A stretch of DNA of 64,000 bases from Streptomyces caniscabiei (GTDB lineage: Bacteria > Actinomycetota > Actinomycetes > Streptomycetales > Streptomycetaceae). Made by a program: the position numbers and the translations under genes. Location of the stretch: NCBI RefSeq assembly GCF_014930365.1, contig NZ_JABXWI010000001.1:321958-385957 (forward strand), in the 5' to 3' direction. The notes beneath the pieces are model-generated. The model saw only the letters and a list, made by a program, of their open reading frames with translations. It had not been told where the DNA came from and made no database searches. Shown in pieces: positions 1 to 8,573 of this stretch (position 1 is the stretch's first letter; the number at the start of each line of letters is the position of its first letter).

Positions 1-100
1 AGGAGCCGCACCCCGCGCTCGCAGGCCCGCCAAGGACTGGCGCGCCCTTCAGGGGCGCGGGGAACTGCGCGAGAAGCCCCACCGGCCCGGCAGCAGAACC
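1..100. repeat. Direct repeat, copy 1
   Basis: These 100 bases are identical to 241-340, a period of 240 bases. The unit contains the short motif ggggcgcggggaactgcg followed by gagaagcccc, which can fold through ggggc/gcccc; related sequences are common in Streptomyces intergenic DNA. The copy begins at the window edge, so it may extend further left. Confidence 0.9.
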
Positions 101-240
101 GCGGCCGGCTGGGAGGGCAGCCGCCCCTGCTGACCGCACGCATACGTCCACGATGCAGGCACGCATCCGGTACGAGAGTGACGTGCGGGGTGGGGCGGCG
201 GATTGCCGAGCGGCGGGCGACGGGAGTGCGGTGGAACCCC

Positions 241-340
241 AGGAGCCGCACCCCGCGCTCGCAGGCCCGCCAAGGACTGGCGCGCCCTTCAGGGGCGCGG
301 GGAACTGCGCGAGAAGCCCCACCGGCCCGGCAGCAGAACC
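241..340. repeat. Direct repeat, copy 2
   Basis: This is the second, identical copy of the 100-base unit at 1-100. The 140 bases between the copies hold no gene I can support. It lies just past the 3' end of the minus-strand gene at 511-1659 and could form part of its transcript end. Confidence 0.9.
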
Positions 341-510
341 ACACCCCGTCCGTCGAGTCGATGCGCAGGCGCAGGCGCAGCCCGTGACGCCCATCGGCGC
401 GCGGACGCACCCGCCCCCTTCGCCCGTAGCAACCGCCCCCTCGCCCGCCAGCCGCCCGGGGCCCACCCACAGCCAGCCCAACCGGCATCCCACCCCACCC
501 GGCCCCAGCG

Positions 511-1659
511 CTACCCCGCCCACCCCCTCCTCCCCAGCTCCGCCGCCTCCTGTTCCCTGAAGCGGTCGGAGCGGGGCGGCGGGCCGGGGGCGCGGCCCCC
601 GGGGATGGGGCGGCGGCGGGTGAGCGGGGCGGGCGCGCGGTGGGCACCCGTGGGGACAGGGCGGGGGACGCGCACGGAGGTCGTGGGGCCCGGCCTCGTC
701 TCAGGCGGCGGGACGAAGAGCATGCCGAGGACGACCAGGGCCGTCACCCCCGCCACCCACCACGCGGTGCGCGGCTGCGTCCACAGCATGTGGATGGCGA
801 GCCCCACACCCGTGGACCCCGCGGCCGCGACCCCCATCATCACCACCACCCCCGGCGGCGTGAGCCCGATCCGCCGCAGCCGGTGGGCGAGATGGTCGGG
901 CCCGCCCCGCCACAGCTCCCGCCCCGCCCGCTTCCGCGAGACCAGGACGAGCACCACGTCGGCGGTGGCCACGGCCGTGAGAGCGAAGGGCGCCCCCACC
1001 CCGGCCCCGTACCCGACGGCGTACACATGCAGCACACCCCCCGCGAGCAGGAAGCCCACGAACAGCGCCCCGCACGTGCCGAGCACGACGCGCGCGGGCG
1101 GCCAGTTGTGCATCAGGAACCCGGTGAGCGCCGCGGCGAGCACACTGAACAGCGTGGCCAGCCCGTCCATGACCTCGGCCGCCGCGCACCCGCTCAACGC
1201 GAACGCGGTGATCGCCCCGACCACCCCGAGCACCCCGTCGGACCGCCCCATCCCCTTGAACCCGTGCACCACGAGGACGATCCAGACGACCCCCGCCGCC
1301 CCGCCCAGCACGCCGAGTTCGCGGTACGGCACGACCAGCGCCGCGCCGACGAGCACGGCAGCCGCCCGCACCACGGCCGGCAGCCGCCACACGTCACCGA
1401 CCAGCCCGAACACCCCGAGCCCGGCCCCGACGACGATCAGCCATCCGGCCTCGCGCCCGAGCGGAGCGACCCCGCTCCACTCCCCCACCCACGCCACGGC
1501 CCCCACCCCGCCCATCACCGCGAGGCCGCCGAGCAACGGCACCCGCCGCCCGCGCCGGCGCTCCGCGATCCCCAGCCGCAGCGCGGGCGCGCGGACGGCC
1601 GCCGAGAGCACGGCGGTCAGCAACAGGGCGGAGGCGGCGGCGAGGATTCCGTACAGCAC
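511..1659 (-). CDS. MraY/WecA-like (GT4) membrane transferase with degraded catalytic motifs
   Basis: A 382-residue polytopic protein with about ten hydrophobic segments, followed by a basic, proline-rich cytosolic tail from about residue 310. The fold signature is that of polyprenyl-phosphate sugar-1-phosphate transferases: GGLAV near residue 45, a GLVGD-WRLP segment at 85-94, H-rich HLAHRLRRIG near 257-265. The expected Asp-Asp pair is Gly-Asp (88-89), the N..N..DG.DG loop is HGFKGMGRSDG (132-142), and the GDAGS motif is GTCGA (about 194-198). Most of the Mg-binding and catalytic acids are therefore missing. GTG start at 1659 without a strong ribosome site. Either a pseudoenzyme, a regulator of lipid-linked sugar synthesis, or a divergent family; family membership is likely, activity doubtful. 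Confidence 0.75.
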   Translation of the reverse strand: MLYGILAAASALLLTAVLSAAVRAPALRLGIAERRRGRRVPLLGGLAVMGGVGAVAWVGEWSGVAPLGREAGWLIVVGAGLGVFGLVGDVWRLPAVVRAAAVLVGAALVVPYRELGVLGGAAGVVWIVLVVHGFKGMGRSDGVLGVVGAITAFALSGCAAAEVMDGLATLFSVLAAALTGFLMHNWPPARVVLGTCGALFVGFLLAGGVLHVYAVGYGAGVGAPFALTAVATADVVLVLVSRKRAGRELWRGGPDHLAHRLRRIGLTPPGVVVMMGVAAAGSTGVGLAIHMLWTQPRTAWWVAGVTALVVLGMLFVPPPETRPGPTTSVRVPRPVPTGAHRAPAPLTRRRPIPGGRAPGPPPRSDRFREQEAAELGRRGWAG

Positions 1660-1838
1660 GGATCCACGTTAGGGGGGAGTGTCACAATTTCTTACGAATA
1701 ACACGATCGTTTTGAAACAGCACGATCACCCCGGAACGCGACAGGCCGGTACTCAGGCAACCCTCAGCGACGCAGATCACCGCCCCCCTGGCTACAGTGC
1801 GGCAGAAGAACTGGGTAGTCTCAGACGGACTGCATAAG

Positions 1839-1852
1839 TTACTGCTTAGTAA
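1839..1852. promoter_or_regulatory. Palindrome upstream of the iron-sulfur oxidoreductase gene
   Basis: TTACTGCTTAGTAA is an inverted repeat with five-base arms, 30 bases before the ATG at 1882, in a short AT-rich island. Its position fits a repressor operator near the promoter. Assignment to a particular regulator is not possible from sequence alone. Confidence 0.4.
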
Positions 1853-1881
1853 TCACCCTCGCAGGCCCGAGGAGCCCCGAA

Positions 1882-4176
1882 ATGCAACTCGCCGCGATCA
1901 TCGTGTCGCTGGTCCTGACCGTGGTCGGCGTTGCGCTCATCGCCCGAGCCGTGGCGCAGATCTACCGGTTCGTGAAGCTCGGTCAGCCGGTCCCGGCGGG
2001 CAGCCGTACGGACGACCCGAAGGCGCGCACGATCACCCTGGTCAAGGAGTTCCTCGGCCACACCCGGATGAACCGGTGGGGGATCGTCGGCTTCGCCCAC
2101 TGGTTCGTCGCGATCGGCTTCCTGACGCTGCCGCCCACCCTCGCCCAGGCGTACGGCCAGCTGTTCCAGGCCGACTGGACGCTGCCGGTCGTCGGCGGCT
2201 TCCTGCCGTTCGAGATGTACATCGAGTTCATCGGTGTGATGACGATCCTCGGCATCCTCGTGCTGATGGCCATCCGGCTGCTCAGCCTGCCCTCCCGGGC
2301 CGGCCGCAAGTCGCGCTTCGCGGGCTCCAAGGCCTGGCAGGCGTACTTCGTCGAGTACGTCATCCTCACCATCGGCCTCGCGATCTACACCCTGCGTGGC
2401 CTCGAGGGCGCCATCCACCACGTGGACCACTACGAGGCCGCCTACTTCGCCTCGTACCCGCTCGTCCTGGCCTTCAAGGGCCTGGGCGTCGCCACGCTCC
2501 AGAACCTGGTCTACTTCGTCGCCATGATCAAGATCGGCACCTCGCTGATCTGGATGATCGTCGTCTCGCTGAACACCAACATGGGTGTCGCCTGGCACCG
2601 CTTCCTGGGCTTCCCGAACATCTGGTTCAAGCGCAACGCCGATGGTGCGACGGCGCTGGGCGGCCTTCAGCCGATGACCTCCGGCGGCAAGCCGATCGAC
2701 TTCACCGACCCCGGTGACGACGACGTCTTCGGTGTCTCCCAGGTGGAGCAGTTCTCCTGGAAGGGCATCCTCGACTTCTCGACCTGTACCGAGTGCGGTC
2801 GCTGCCAGTCGCAGTGCCCGGCCTGGAACACCGGCAAGCCGCTCTCCCCGAAGCTGCTGATCATGTCGCTGCGCGACCACGCGCACGCCAAGGCCCCCTA
2901 CCTCCTCGCCGGTGGCGGCAAGACCATGGAGGGCGAGGAGAAGGCGTCCGAGGAGCAGCTCAAGGACGTGCCCGCCGCGGCTCTCGCCGAGGCCGAGCGC
3001 CCGCTGGTCGGGACCGTCGAGGAGAACGGCGTCATCGACCCGGACGTCCTGTGGTCCTGCACCACCTGCGGCGCCTGCGTCGAGCAGTGCCCGGTCGACA
3101 TCGAGCACGTCGACCACATCGTCGACATGCGCCGCTACCAGGTGATGATCGAGTCCGCGTTCCCGTCCGAGGCGGGCACGATGCTCAAGAACCTGGAGAA
3201 GAAGGGCAACCCCTGGGGCCTGGCGAAGAAGCAGCGCCTGGAGTGGCTCAAGGAGGTCGAGTTCGAGGTCCCGGTCGTCGGCAAGGACATCGAGGACCTC
3301 TCCGAGGTCGAGTACCTGTACTGGGTCGGCTGCGCCGGCGCCCTGGAGGACCGCGCGAAGAAGACCACCAAAGCCTTCGCGGAGCTGCTGCACATGGCGG
3401 GCGTCAAGTTCGCCATCATGGGCGGCGACGAGAAGTGCACCGGTGACTCCGCCCGCCGCCTCGGCAACGAGCCCCTCTTCCAGGAGCTCGGCATGGAGAA
3501 CGTCATGGCGCTGAACATGGCGTTCGGCGAGGAGATGGACGACGACGGCAAGGTCGTCCCGGAGTCGGCCAAGCCGAAGTCGGCGAAGAAGATCGTCGCC
3601 ACCTGCCCGCACTGCCTCAACACCCTCGGCAACGAGTACCCGCAGCTCGGCGGCGACTACGAGGTCATCCACCACACCCAGCTGCTCCAGCACCTGATCG
3701 ACGAGGGCAAGCTGATCCCGGTGACCCCGGTCGAGGGCCTGATCACCTACCACGACCCCTGCTACCTGGGCCGTCACAACAAGATCTACACGCCCCCGCG
3801 CGAGATCATGTCCGCCGTCCCGGGCCTGCGCCAGCAGGAGATGCACCGCCACAAGGAGCGCGGCTTCTGCTGCGGCGCCGGCGGCGCGCGGATGTGGATG
3901 GAGGAGCGGATCGGCAAGCGCATCAACAACGAGCGCGTCGACGAGGCCCTCTCGCTCAACCCGGACATCGTCTCCACCGCCTGCCCGTTCTGCCTCGTCA
4001 TGCTGACCGACTCGGTCAACGGCAAGAAGAACGACGGCAAGGCCAAGGAGTCCATCACGGTCGTCGACGTCGCCCAGCTGCTGCTGGAGTCCGTCAAGAC
4101 CCCGGTCCCGGACGACGAGCCCCCGGCGGGCGCGGCGGAGACGGAGAGCGAGCCGGAGCCACAGCCGGTGAAGTAA
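1882..4176 (+). CDS. EtfD-like membrane (Fe-S)-binding oxidoreductase
   Basis: A 764-residue protein. Residues 1-260 form about five membrane helices resembling the heme-binding nitrate reductase gamma subunit. Two 4Fe-4S ferredoxin motifs follow: CTECGRCQSQCP from Cys302 and CTTCGACVEQCP from Cys393. Two CCG (heterodisulfide reductase subunit B-type) domains complete it; the first has the CTGD-ARR form usual in this family, the second has CCGAGGARMW at 663 and CPFC at 701. This order matches mycobacterial EtfD, which passes electrons from electron-transfer flavoprotein to menaquinone in fatty acid oxidation; that role here is inference. ATG at 1882 preceded by GAGGAG. A strong hairpin follows, so it is probably monocistronic. 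Confidence 0.9.
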   Translation: MQLAAIIVSLVLTVVGVALIARAVAQIYRFVKLGQPVPAGSRTDDPKARTITLVKEFLGHTRMNRWGIVGFAHWFVAIGFLTLPPTLAQAYGQLFQADWTLPVVGGFLPFEMYIEFIGVMTILGILVLMAIRLLSLPSRAGRKSRFAGSKAWQAYFVEYVILTIGLAIYTLRGLEGAIHHVDHYEAAYFASYPLVLAFKGLGVATLQNLVYFVAMIKIGTSLIWMIVVSLNTNMGVAWHRFLGFPNIWFKRNADGATALGGLQPMTSGGKPIDFTDPGDDDVFGVSQVEQFSWKGILDFSTCTECGRCQSQCPAWNTGKPLSPKLLIMSLRDHAHAKAPYLLAGGGKTMEGEEKASEEQLKDVPAAALAEAERPLVGTVEENGVIDPDVLWSCTTCGACVEQCPVDIEHVDHIVDMRRYQVMIESAFPSEAGTMLKNLEKKGNPWGLAKKQRLEWLKEVEFEVPVVGKDIEDLSEVEYLYWVGCAGALEDRAKKTTKAFAELLHMAGVKFAIMGGDEKCTGDSARRLGNEPLFQELGMENVMALNMAFGEEMDDDGKVVPESAKPKSAKKIVATCPHCLNTLGNEYPQLGGDYEVIHHTQLLQHLIDEGKLIPVTPVEGLITYHDPCYLGRHNKIYTPPREIMSAVPGLRQQEMHRHKERGFCCGAGGARMWMEERIGKRINNERVDEALSLNPDIVSTACPFCLVMLTDSVNGKKNDGKAKESITVVDVAQLLLESVKTPVPDDEPPAGAAETESEPEPQPVK

Positions 4177-4214
4177 CCGGTCAAGTAGCCCCCGCCGAAA
4201 GCCAGTTGTACGTC

Positions 4215-4247
4215 GACGCCCCCGGTCCCGCTCGGACCGGGGGCGTC
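4215..4247. terminator. Hairpin terminator
   Basis: A perfect 14-base stem (gacgcccccggtcc and its complement) with a five-base loop. It lies between the 3' ends of the iron-sulfur gene (plus) and the lipoprotein gene (minus) and can serve both. Confidence 0.85.
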
Positions 4248-4290
4248 GTCGTGTCCCAGCCGTCACAGCGCGTGCGGCCCAGAACTCGGC

Positions 4291-5046
4291 TCAGAACTCT
4301 TCGGCCGGGAGCAGCTTCTCGATCTCCGGCGGCAGGTCGTCGGTCACCCGCACCACGAGGAGCGGCTCCTCGTCCGGCGAGAGGCGGACGGCCACGGCGT
4401 CGGCCGGGTCCAGCCCCTTGACCTCGTACGCCTCGTACTCCGCCGGCTCGGCCGTGGTGTCGACCTCGCCGGGTGTGTCACCGCAGGGCACCGCCCGGGC
4501 CTCCCCCGCCCCGGCGCCCACCTCGAACTCCACGTCGCCGCGGTAGCTGTACTCGCCCTCCCCGTACTCCACGACGAGCGCGCACTTCGCCGCGCCGCTG
4601 TCACCACTGTCACCACTGTCACCGCCGTCACCGCTACTGCCGGTCTCGCCGAACACCCGCTCGACCGCCGCCTTCAGCCCCTCGTCCTCGGCCGCGTGGA
4701 CCAGGACGCGCACCTCGCCCCCCGGCGACTCACGGACCGCGATCGCGTCCTCGGTGTCGACGCCCTCGACGGCGTACGCCGTGTAGACGGCCAGCTCATC
4801 GACCGGCACCTGGTCCTCCTCACCGCCGCCCTGGTCCTCGCATACGGAGTCCCGCGCGGTACCCACCTTCGCGCCGAGGACGGTGTCGACCTCGCCCGCC
4901 TCGACGTACTGCCGGTCGCCGTAGTCCACGGCGAACACGCACGAGGCGGAACTCGTGCCCCCGGTGTCCAGTGCCGCGCACCCGACGGCCAGGGGGACCG
5001 TCGCCAGGGCGGCCAGGGCGATTCGTACACGGGTACCACTCAGCAT
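4291..5046 (-). CDS. Secreted lipoprotein with two tandem related domains
   Basis: A 251-residue lipoprotein; start ATG at 5046 chosen because GTAGGAG precedes it and it gives a clean signal peptide with lipobox LAVGC. Two homologous halves follow: one beginning SCVFAVDYGDRQY and one beginning KCALVVEYGEGEYSY, each containing a second Cys, a Y.AY.V.G.D..DA(I/V)AVR core and an acidic character. The halves resemble the Streptomyces DUF6281-type small lipoprotein domain; this name is from memory and uncertain. The linker GGDSGDSGDSG is encoded by a short tandem repeat (about 4598-4632). Divergent from the first FG-GAP gene. Confidence 0.8.
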   Translation of the reverse strand: MLSGTRVRIALAALATVPLAVGCAALDTGGTSSASCVFAVDYGDRQYVEAGEVDTVLGAKVGTARDSVCEDQGGGEEDQVPVDELAVYTAYAVEGVDTEDAIAVRESPGGEVRVLVHAAEDEGLKAAVERVFGETGSSGDGGDSGDSGDSGAAKCALVVEYGEGEYSYRGDVEFEVGAGAGEARAVPCGDTPGEVDTTAEPAEYEAYEVKGLDPADAVAVRLSPDEEPLLVVRVTDDLPPEIEKLLPAEEF

Positions 5047-5074
5047 CTCGTCTCCTACCGGTCCGACGGCCTGT

Positions 5075-5122
5075 CTGCCGTTGCCTCGTACTGCCGTTGC
5101 CTCGCACTGCCGTTGCCTCGCA
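5075..5122. repeat. Three tandem 16-bp repeats in a divergent promoter region
   Basis: CTGCCGTTGCCTCGTA at 5075-5090 is followed by two copies ending CGCA at 5091-5106 and 5107-5122. They lie 30-76 bases upstream of the lipoprotein start and about 100 bases upstream of the promoter-like element for the FG-GAP gene, so they may be iterated binding sites. Confidence 0.85.
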
Positions 5123-5201
5123 CCGCAGACGCACGAGCGCGGCGGAACGTTCGGACCACACGCCCCGCCCAACACCACGGAATCGGAACGGAGTTCACGT
5201 A

Positions 5202-5227
5202 CAACCCACCCACCCCTCCAGCGGTCT
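5202..5227 (+). promoter_or_regulatory. ECF-type promoter-like element, FG-GAP gene 1
   Basis: CAACC, 16 bases, GGTCT, with CTCCA inside the spacer. The same arrangement occurs at 6873-6898 and, less exactly, at 11931-11956, each upstream of an FG-GAP gene. The AAC...TCT spacing is like ECF sigma factor promoters. The predicted start of transcription is about 50 bases upstream of the ATG at 5288. Confidence 0.5.
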
Positions 5228-5287
5228 CCTCTTCACCGACGCCCTCCCCGAGCGCCCGGCGCCCCGCCCACCGCAGGAGATCCCCGC

Positions 5288-6805
5288 ATGCACATGGACC
5301 AGCACACGGACAGGCGCGAGCCCCCGCGCCGGCACCTGCGACTCGCCCTCGCCACGGCCTCCGCGGCGGCGCTGACCGGCGGTCTGCTCACCTGCTCGGC
5401 CGCGCCGGCGACGGCCGCCGACCCGGTCCACCACCCCGTGGCCGACTTCGACGGCGACGGGTACGGCGACGTCGCGTACTCGGCCCCCGTCTCCACGGTG
5501 GACGGCAAGCCGTACGCCGGCCAGATGGTCGCCCTGTACGGCTCGGCGAACGGCCTGACCTCCACGCACCGCACCACCCTCAGCCAGAACACGCCGGGCG
5601 TCCCCGGCAGCGCCGAGCAGGGCGACAGCTTCGGCCACGTCAGCGCGTACGGCGACTTCGACGGCGACGGCTACGACGACCTCGCCGTCTCCGCCGATCT
5701 GGAGGACAGCGGCGGCCACCGGGACACGGGCACGGTCGTGATCGTGTGGGGCTCGGCGAAGGGCCTGTCCGGCGCCACGACCCTGGACGACCCCACGCCC
5801 TCCCGCCACCACGCCTGGGGCAAGTCGCTGGCCGCGGGCGACTTCGACGGCGACGGCACGGAGGACCTCGCGGTCGGCGCCGCGTCGAGCACGGTCCACG
5901 TCTTCGGGAACGGCATCGCCAGATCGGGCAAGCCCTACGACCACTACACGGTCAAGGCGGCCATCAGATCGGAGGAGTTCACGGGCGCGCTCAACCTCAC
6001 CGCGGGGGACGTCGACGGCGACGAACGGACCGACCTGATCGTCAACGGCATCGAGCCCGGCGGCACAGGGCGGCGGAACGTCAACCACTACCTGCCCGGC
6101 ACGCCCTCCGGTCTGTCCGTGGCCGCCGCCCGGAAGCTGAGGCCCGGCGTCGTCAGCGCCGTGGGCGACATCAACGGCGACGGCTACGGCGACATCGTCA
6201 CCGGCCAGGCGTTCGACCCGACCGACGCCCCCGACGTCCTGTCCGCGCCCGGGTCCGTCACCGGCGGCAAGGTCAACATCACCTACGGCTCGGCGGACGG
6301 CCCGGACACGGCCACCGCGTACTCGGTGACCCAGGACACCGGCCGGGTCCCCGGCGCCTCCGAGCGCGGCGACAGCTTCGGCTTCGAGGTGTCGCTCGGC
6401 GACATCGACGGCGACGGCTTCCAGGACCTGGTGGTCGGCGTGTCCGACGAGGACCTGAAGGGGGCCGTCGACGCGGGTGCGGTGACGGTCCTGCGCGGCT
6501 CGGCGAACGGCCCGGACACCGAGGCCGGCTTCCGCTTCCTCGCCCAGTCCACGGCCGGTGTCCCCGGCGCGGACGAGATCCGCGACCACTTCGGCTGCGA
6601 GGTGAAGCTCAGCGACGTCACCGGGGACGGCAGGGCGGACCTGACGGTCGGCAGGGCCGGCGAGAACGGCGGCAACGGCTCGGTGGTCCTCCTGCCCTCC
6701 GACGGCACGAAGATCACGACGACCGGCGCGCGCTCCCTCTCCCCGTCCGCCGTGGGCGTGTCGACCCACGCCTCGCCGAACCTCGGCGGCGACGCGGCGA
6801 ACTGA
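5288..6805 (+). CDS. Secreted FG-GAP repeat (integrin-like beta-propeller) protein 1
   Basis: A 505-residue exported protein. The ATG at 5288 has AGGAGA seven bases upstream and leads into a Sec signal peptide ending near PATAA. The mature part holds about seven FG-GAP/VCBS units, each with a calcium-loop-like D-x-D-G-D-G core: DFDGDGYGD, DFDGDGYDD, DFDGDGTED, DVDGDERTD, DINGDGYGD, DIDGDGFQD, DVTGDGRAD. Such repeats fold into a seven-bladed propeller like integrin alpha heads, binding calcium and extracellular ligands; the ligand is unknown. It is most like the next gene, from signal peptide to C terminus, so the two are recent duplicates. Confidence 0.93.
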   Translation: MHMDQHTDRREPPRRHLRLALATASAAALTGGLLTCSAAPATAADPVHHPVADFDGDGYGDVAYSAPVSTVDGKPYAGQMVALYGSANGLTSTHRTTLSQNTPGVPGSAEQGDSFGHVSAYGDFDGDGYDDLAVSADLEDSGGHRDTGTVVIVWGSAKGLSGATTLDDPTPSRHHAWGKSLAAGDFDGDGTEDLAVGAASSTVHVFGNGIARSGKPYDHYTVKAAIRSEEFTGALNLTAGDVDGDERTDLIVNGIEPGGTGRRNVNHYLPGTPSGLSVAAARKLRPGVVSAVGDINGDGYGDIVTGQAFDPTDAPDVLSAPGSVTGGKVNITYGSADGPDTATAYSVTQDTGRVPGASERGDSFGFEVSLGDIDGDGFQDLVVGVSDEDLKGAVDAGAVTVLRGSANGPDTEAGFRFLAQSTAGVPGADEIRDHFGCEVKLSDVTGDGRADLTVGRAGENGGNGSVVLLPSDGTKITTTGARSLSPSAVGVSTHASPNLGGDAAN

Positions 6806-6872
6806 TCCACTGCCCCTGCGCCCCTACGCCCTTGGTGTCCCACAGATCACAGAAATTCCTCGAACTCCCGTA

Positions 6873-6898
6873 CAACCCTCCCGGCACTCCACCGGTCT
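6873..6898 (+). promoter_or_regulatory. ECF-type promoter-like element, FG-GAP gene 2
   Basis: CAACC, 16 bases, GGTCT, preceded by TA and with CTCCA at the same spacer position as at 5202-5227. Transcription from here would leave a leader of about 110 bases before the ATG at 7015. Confidence 0.5.
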
Positions 6899-6921
6899 CC
6901 TGTTCGCCACTTTCCCGTGAA

Positions 6922-6995
6922 CCCCTGGAGAACTCAGGGGAAACGCGAACAGAAAGGGCACCCCATTGACTGCGGACGTCTGCCAGGCGTCCGCA
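6922..6995 (+). promoter_or_regulatory. Two leader hairpins before FG-GAP gene 2
   Basis: The leader can form CCCCTG/CAGGGG (6922-6927 with 6935-6940) and TGCGGACG/CGTCCGCA (6971-6978 with 6988-6995). The second ends four bases before the AGGAGA ribosome site at 6999, so it could affect translation or stability. Function is inference. Confidence 0.35.
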
Positions 6996-7014
6996 TGCAG
7001 CAGGAGATTCCCGC

Positions 7015-8496
7015 ATGCACAAGCATCTGCGACTCGCCCTCGCGACGGCCTCCGCGGCCGCGCTGACGGGCGGTCTGCTCACCTTCTCGGCCGCGACGGC
7101 GACGGCGGCCGACTCCGCCACGGTCCCGCAGGCCGACTTCAACAACGACGGCTACGGCGATGTGGCCTTCTCGGCCGACGGCGCCTACGTGAACGGCAAG
7201 AAGGCCGCCGGCCAGATCGTCGTCCTCTACGGCACCGCCACCGGCGTCTCCTCCGCCAAGCGCACCGTCCTCAGCCAGGACAGCTCGGGCGTTCCCGGGA
7301 CCGCCGAGGCCGGCGACGCCTTCGGCGCGGTCAGCGCGTACGGCGACTTCAACGGCGACGGCTACGACGACCTCGCGACCACGGCCTACAAGGAGGACGT
7401 GAGCGGTGACACCGACGGCGGCACGGTCGTCGTCCTGTGGGGCTCGGCGAAGGGCGTGACCGGCACCGGCAGCGTCACCATCGCCGACCCGGCCGCCTCC
7501 TCCCACGACCGCTGGGGCAAGAACCTGGCCGCGGGCGACTTCGACGGTGACGGCAAGGACGACCTGGTCGTCGGCAACACGTCCAGCACCCTCTACGTCC
7601 TCAAGGGCGGCATCAGCTCCACGGGCTCGGCGGTGGGCGGCCGGTACAAGGTCACGCCCCCGATCCAGTCCGGCTCCTCCTCGATGGGCCCGCTCAACAT
7701 CCACGCGGGCGACGTCAACGGCGACAAGAAGACCGACCTCGTGGTCGACGGCTTCGAGACCGAGACCGACTCCGGCTGGAACACGAACTACTTCGTGCCC
7801 GGCACCGCGAGCGGCCTGAGCGCCGCGTCCGCCACCACCCTGAAGCCGGGCGTGATCACCGCGATCGGTGACGTCAACGGCGACACCTACGGCGACATCG
7901 TCACGGGCTCCCACTGGAACAACAAGACGCCCGACGGCACGACCATCCCGGACGCCGCGCTGGGCGGCAAGGTGAACGTCACCTACGGCACCAGCGCCGG
8001 TCCCGGTACCTCGACGGGCTTCACCCAGGAGTCCGGCAACGTCCCCGGCGAGTCCGAGACGGACGACTACTTCGGTTACGAGCTGGACCTCGGCGACGTC
8101 AACGGCGACGGCTACCAGGACCTGGTCGTCGGCGCCCCGGGCGAGGACGTCGGCTCCATCGACGACGCCGGCTCGCTCACCGTCCTGTACGGCTCGGCGA
8201 GCGGCATCAACCTCTCCTCCGGCGCCCAGTACTTCACCCAGGACACGGCCAACGTCCCCGACAGCGCCGAGGCGTACGACGCGTTCGGCGCCGAGGTCAA
8301 GCTCGACGACGTCAACGGCGACGGCAAGGCCGACCTGCTGGCGGGCTCGTACGAGAACAGCGGCAACGGCTCGGTGCTCTACCTGCCGTCCAGCGGCACG
8401 AAGATCACCACGTCGGGCGGTCGCACCGTCAGCCCGAGCACCTCGGGCGTCTCCACGACGGGCGCCCCCGCCTTCGGCGTGAACTTCGCGAACTGA
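7015..8496 (+). CDS. Secreted FG-GAP repeat (integrin-like beta-propeller) protein 2
   Basis: A 493-residue exported protein starting at ATG 7015, with AGGAGA upstream and a signal peptide nearly identical to that of gene 1 (HLRLALATASAAALTGGLL). Seven FG-GAP units carry D-x-N-x-D-G cores: DFNNDGYGD, DFNGDGYDD, DFDGDGKDD, DVNGDKKTD, DVNGDTYGD, DVNGDGYQD, DVNGDGKAD. Extracellular, probably calcium-binding; ligand unknown. A strong hairpin follows, so readthrough to the third paralogue is probably limited. Confidence 0.93.
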   Translation: MHKHLRLALATASAAALTGGLLTFSAATATAADSATVPQADFNNDGYGDVAFSADGAYVNGKKAAGQIVVLYGTATGVSSAKRTVLSQDSSGVPGTAEAGDAFGAVSAYGDFNGDGYDDLATTAYKEDVSGDTDGGTVVVLWGSAKGVTGTGSVTIADPAASSHDRWGKNLAAGDFDGDGKDDLVVGNTSSTLYVLKGGISSTGSAVGGRYKVTPPIQSGSSSMGPLNIHAGDVNGDKKTDLVVDGFETETDSGWNTNYFVPGTASGLSAASATTLKPGVITAIGDVNGDTYGDIVTGSHWNNKTPDGTTIPDAALGGKVNVTYGTSAGPGTSTGFTQESGNVPGESETDDYFGYELDLGDVNGDGYQDLVVGAPGEDVGSIDDAGSLTVLYGSASGINLSSGAQYFTQDTANVPDSAEAYDAFGAEVKLDDVNGDGKADLLAGSYENSGNGSVLYLPSSGTKITTSGGRTVSPSTSGVSTTGAPAFGVNFAN

Positions 8497-8515
8497 CCCC
8501 TGCCACGCCTTTCCC

Positions 8516-8544
8516 GGGCCCGCGTCCTCACCGGACGCGGGCCC
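8516..8544 (+). terminator. Hairpin terminator after FG-GAP gene 2
   Basis: A perfect 12-base stem (gggcccgcgtcc and its complement) with a five-base loop, only 30 bases before the next start codon at 8574. Confidence 0.8.
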
Positions 8545-8573
8545 TCCCCACCCCCTCCCCCGGAGCCCTCACC

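Noticed and set aside
1846..4266. Minus-strand open frame of about 806 codons
   Set aside because: Antisense to the EtfD-like gene, which carries the Fe-S motifs.
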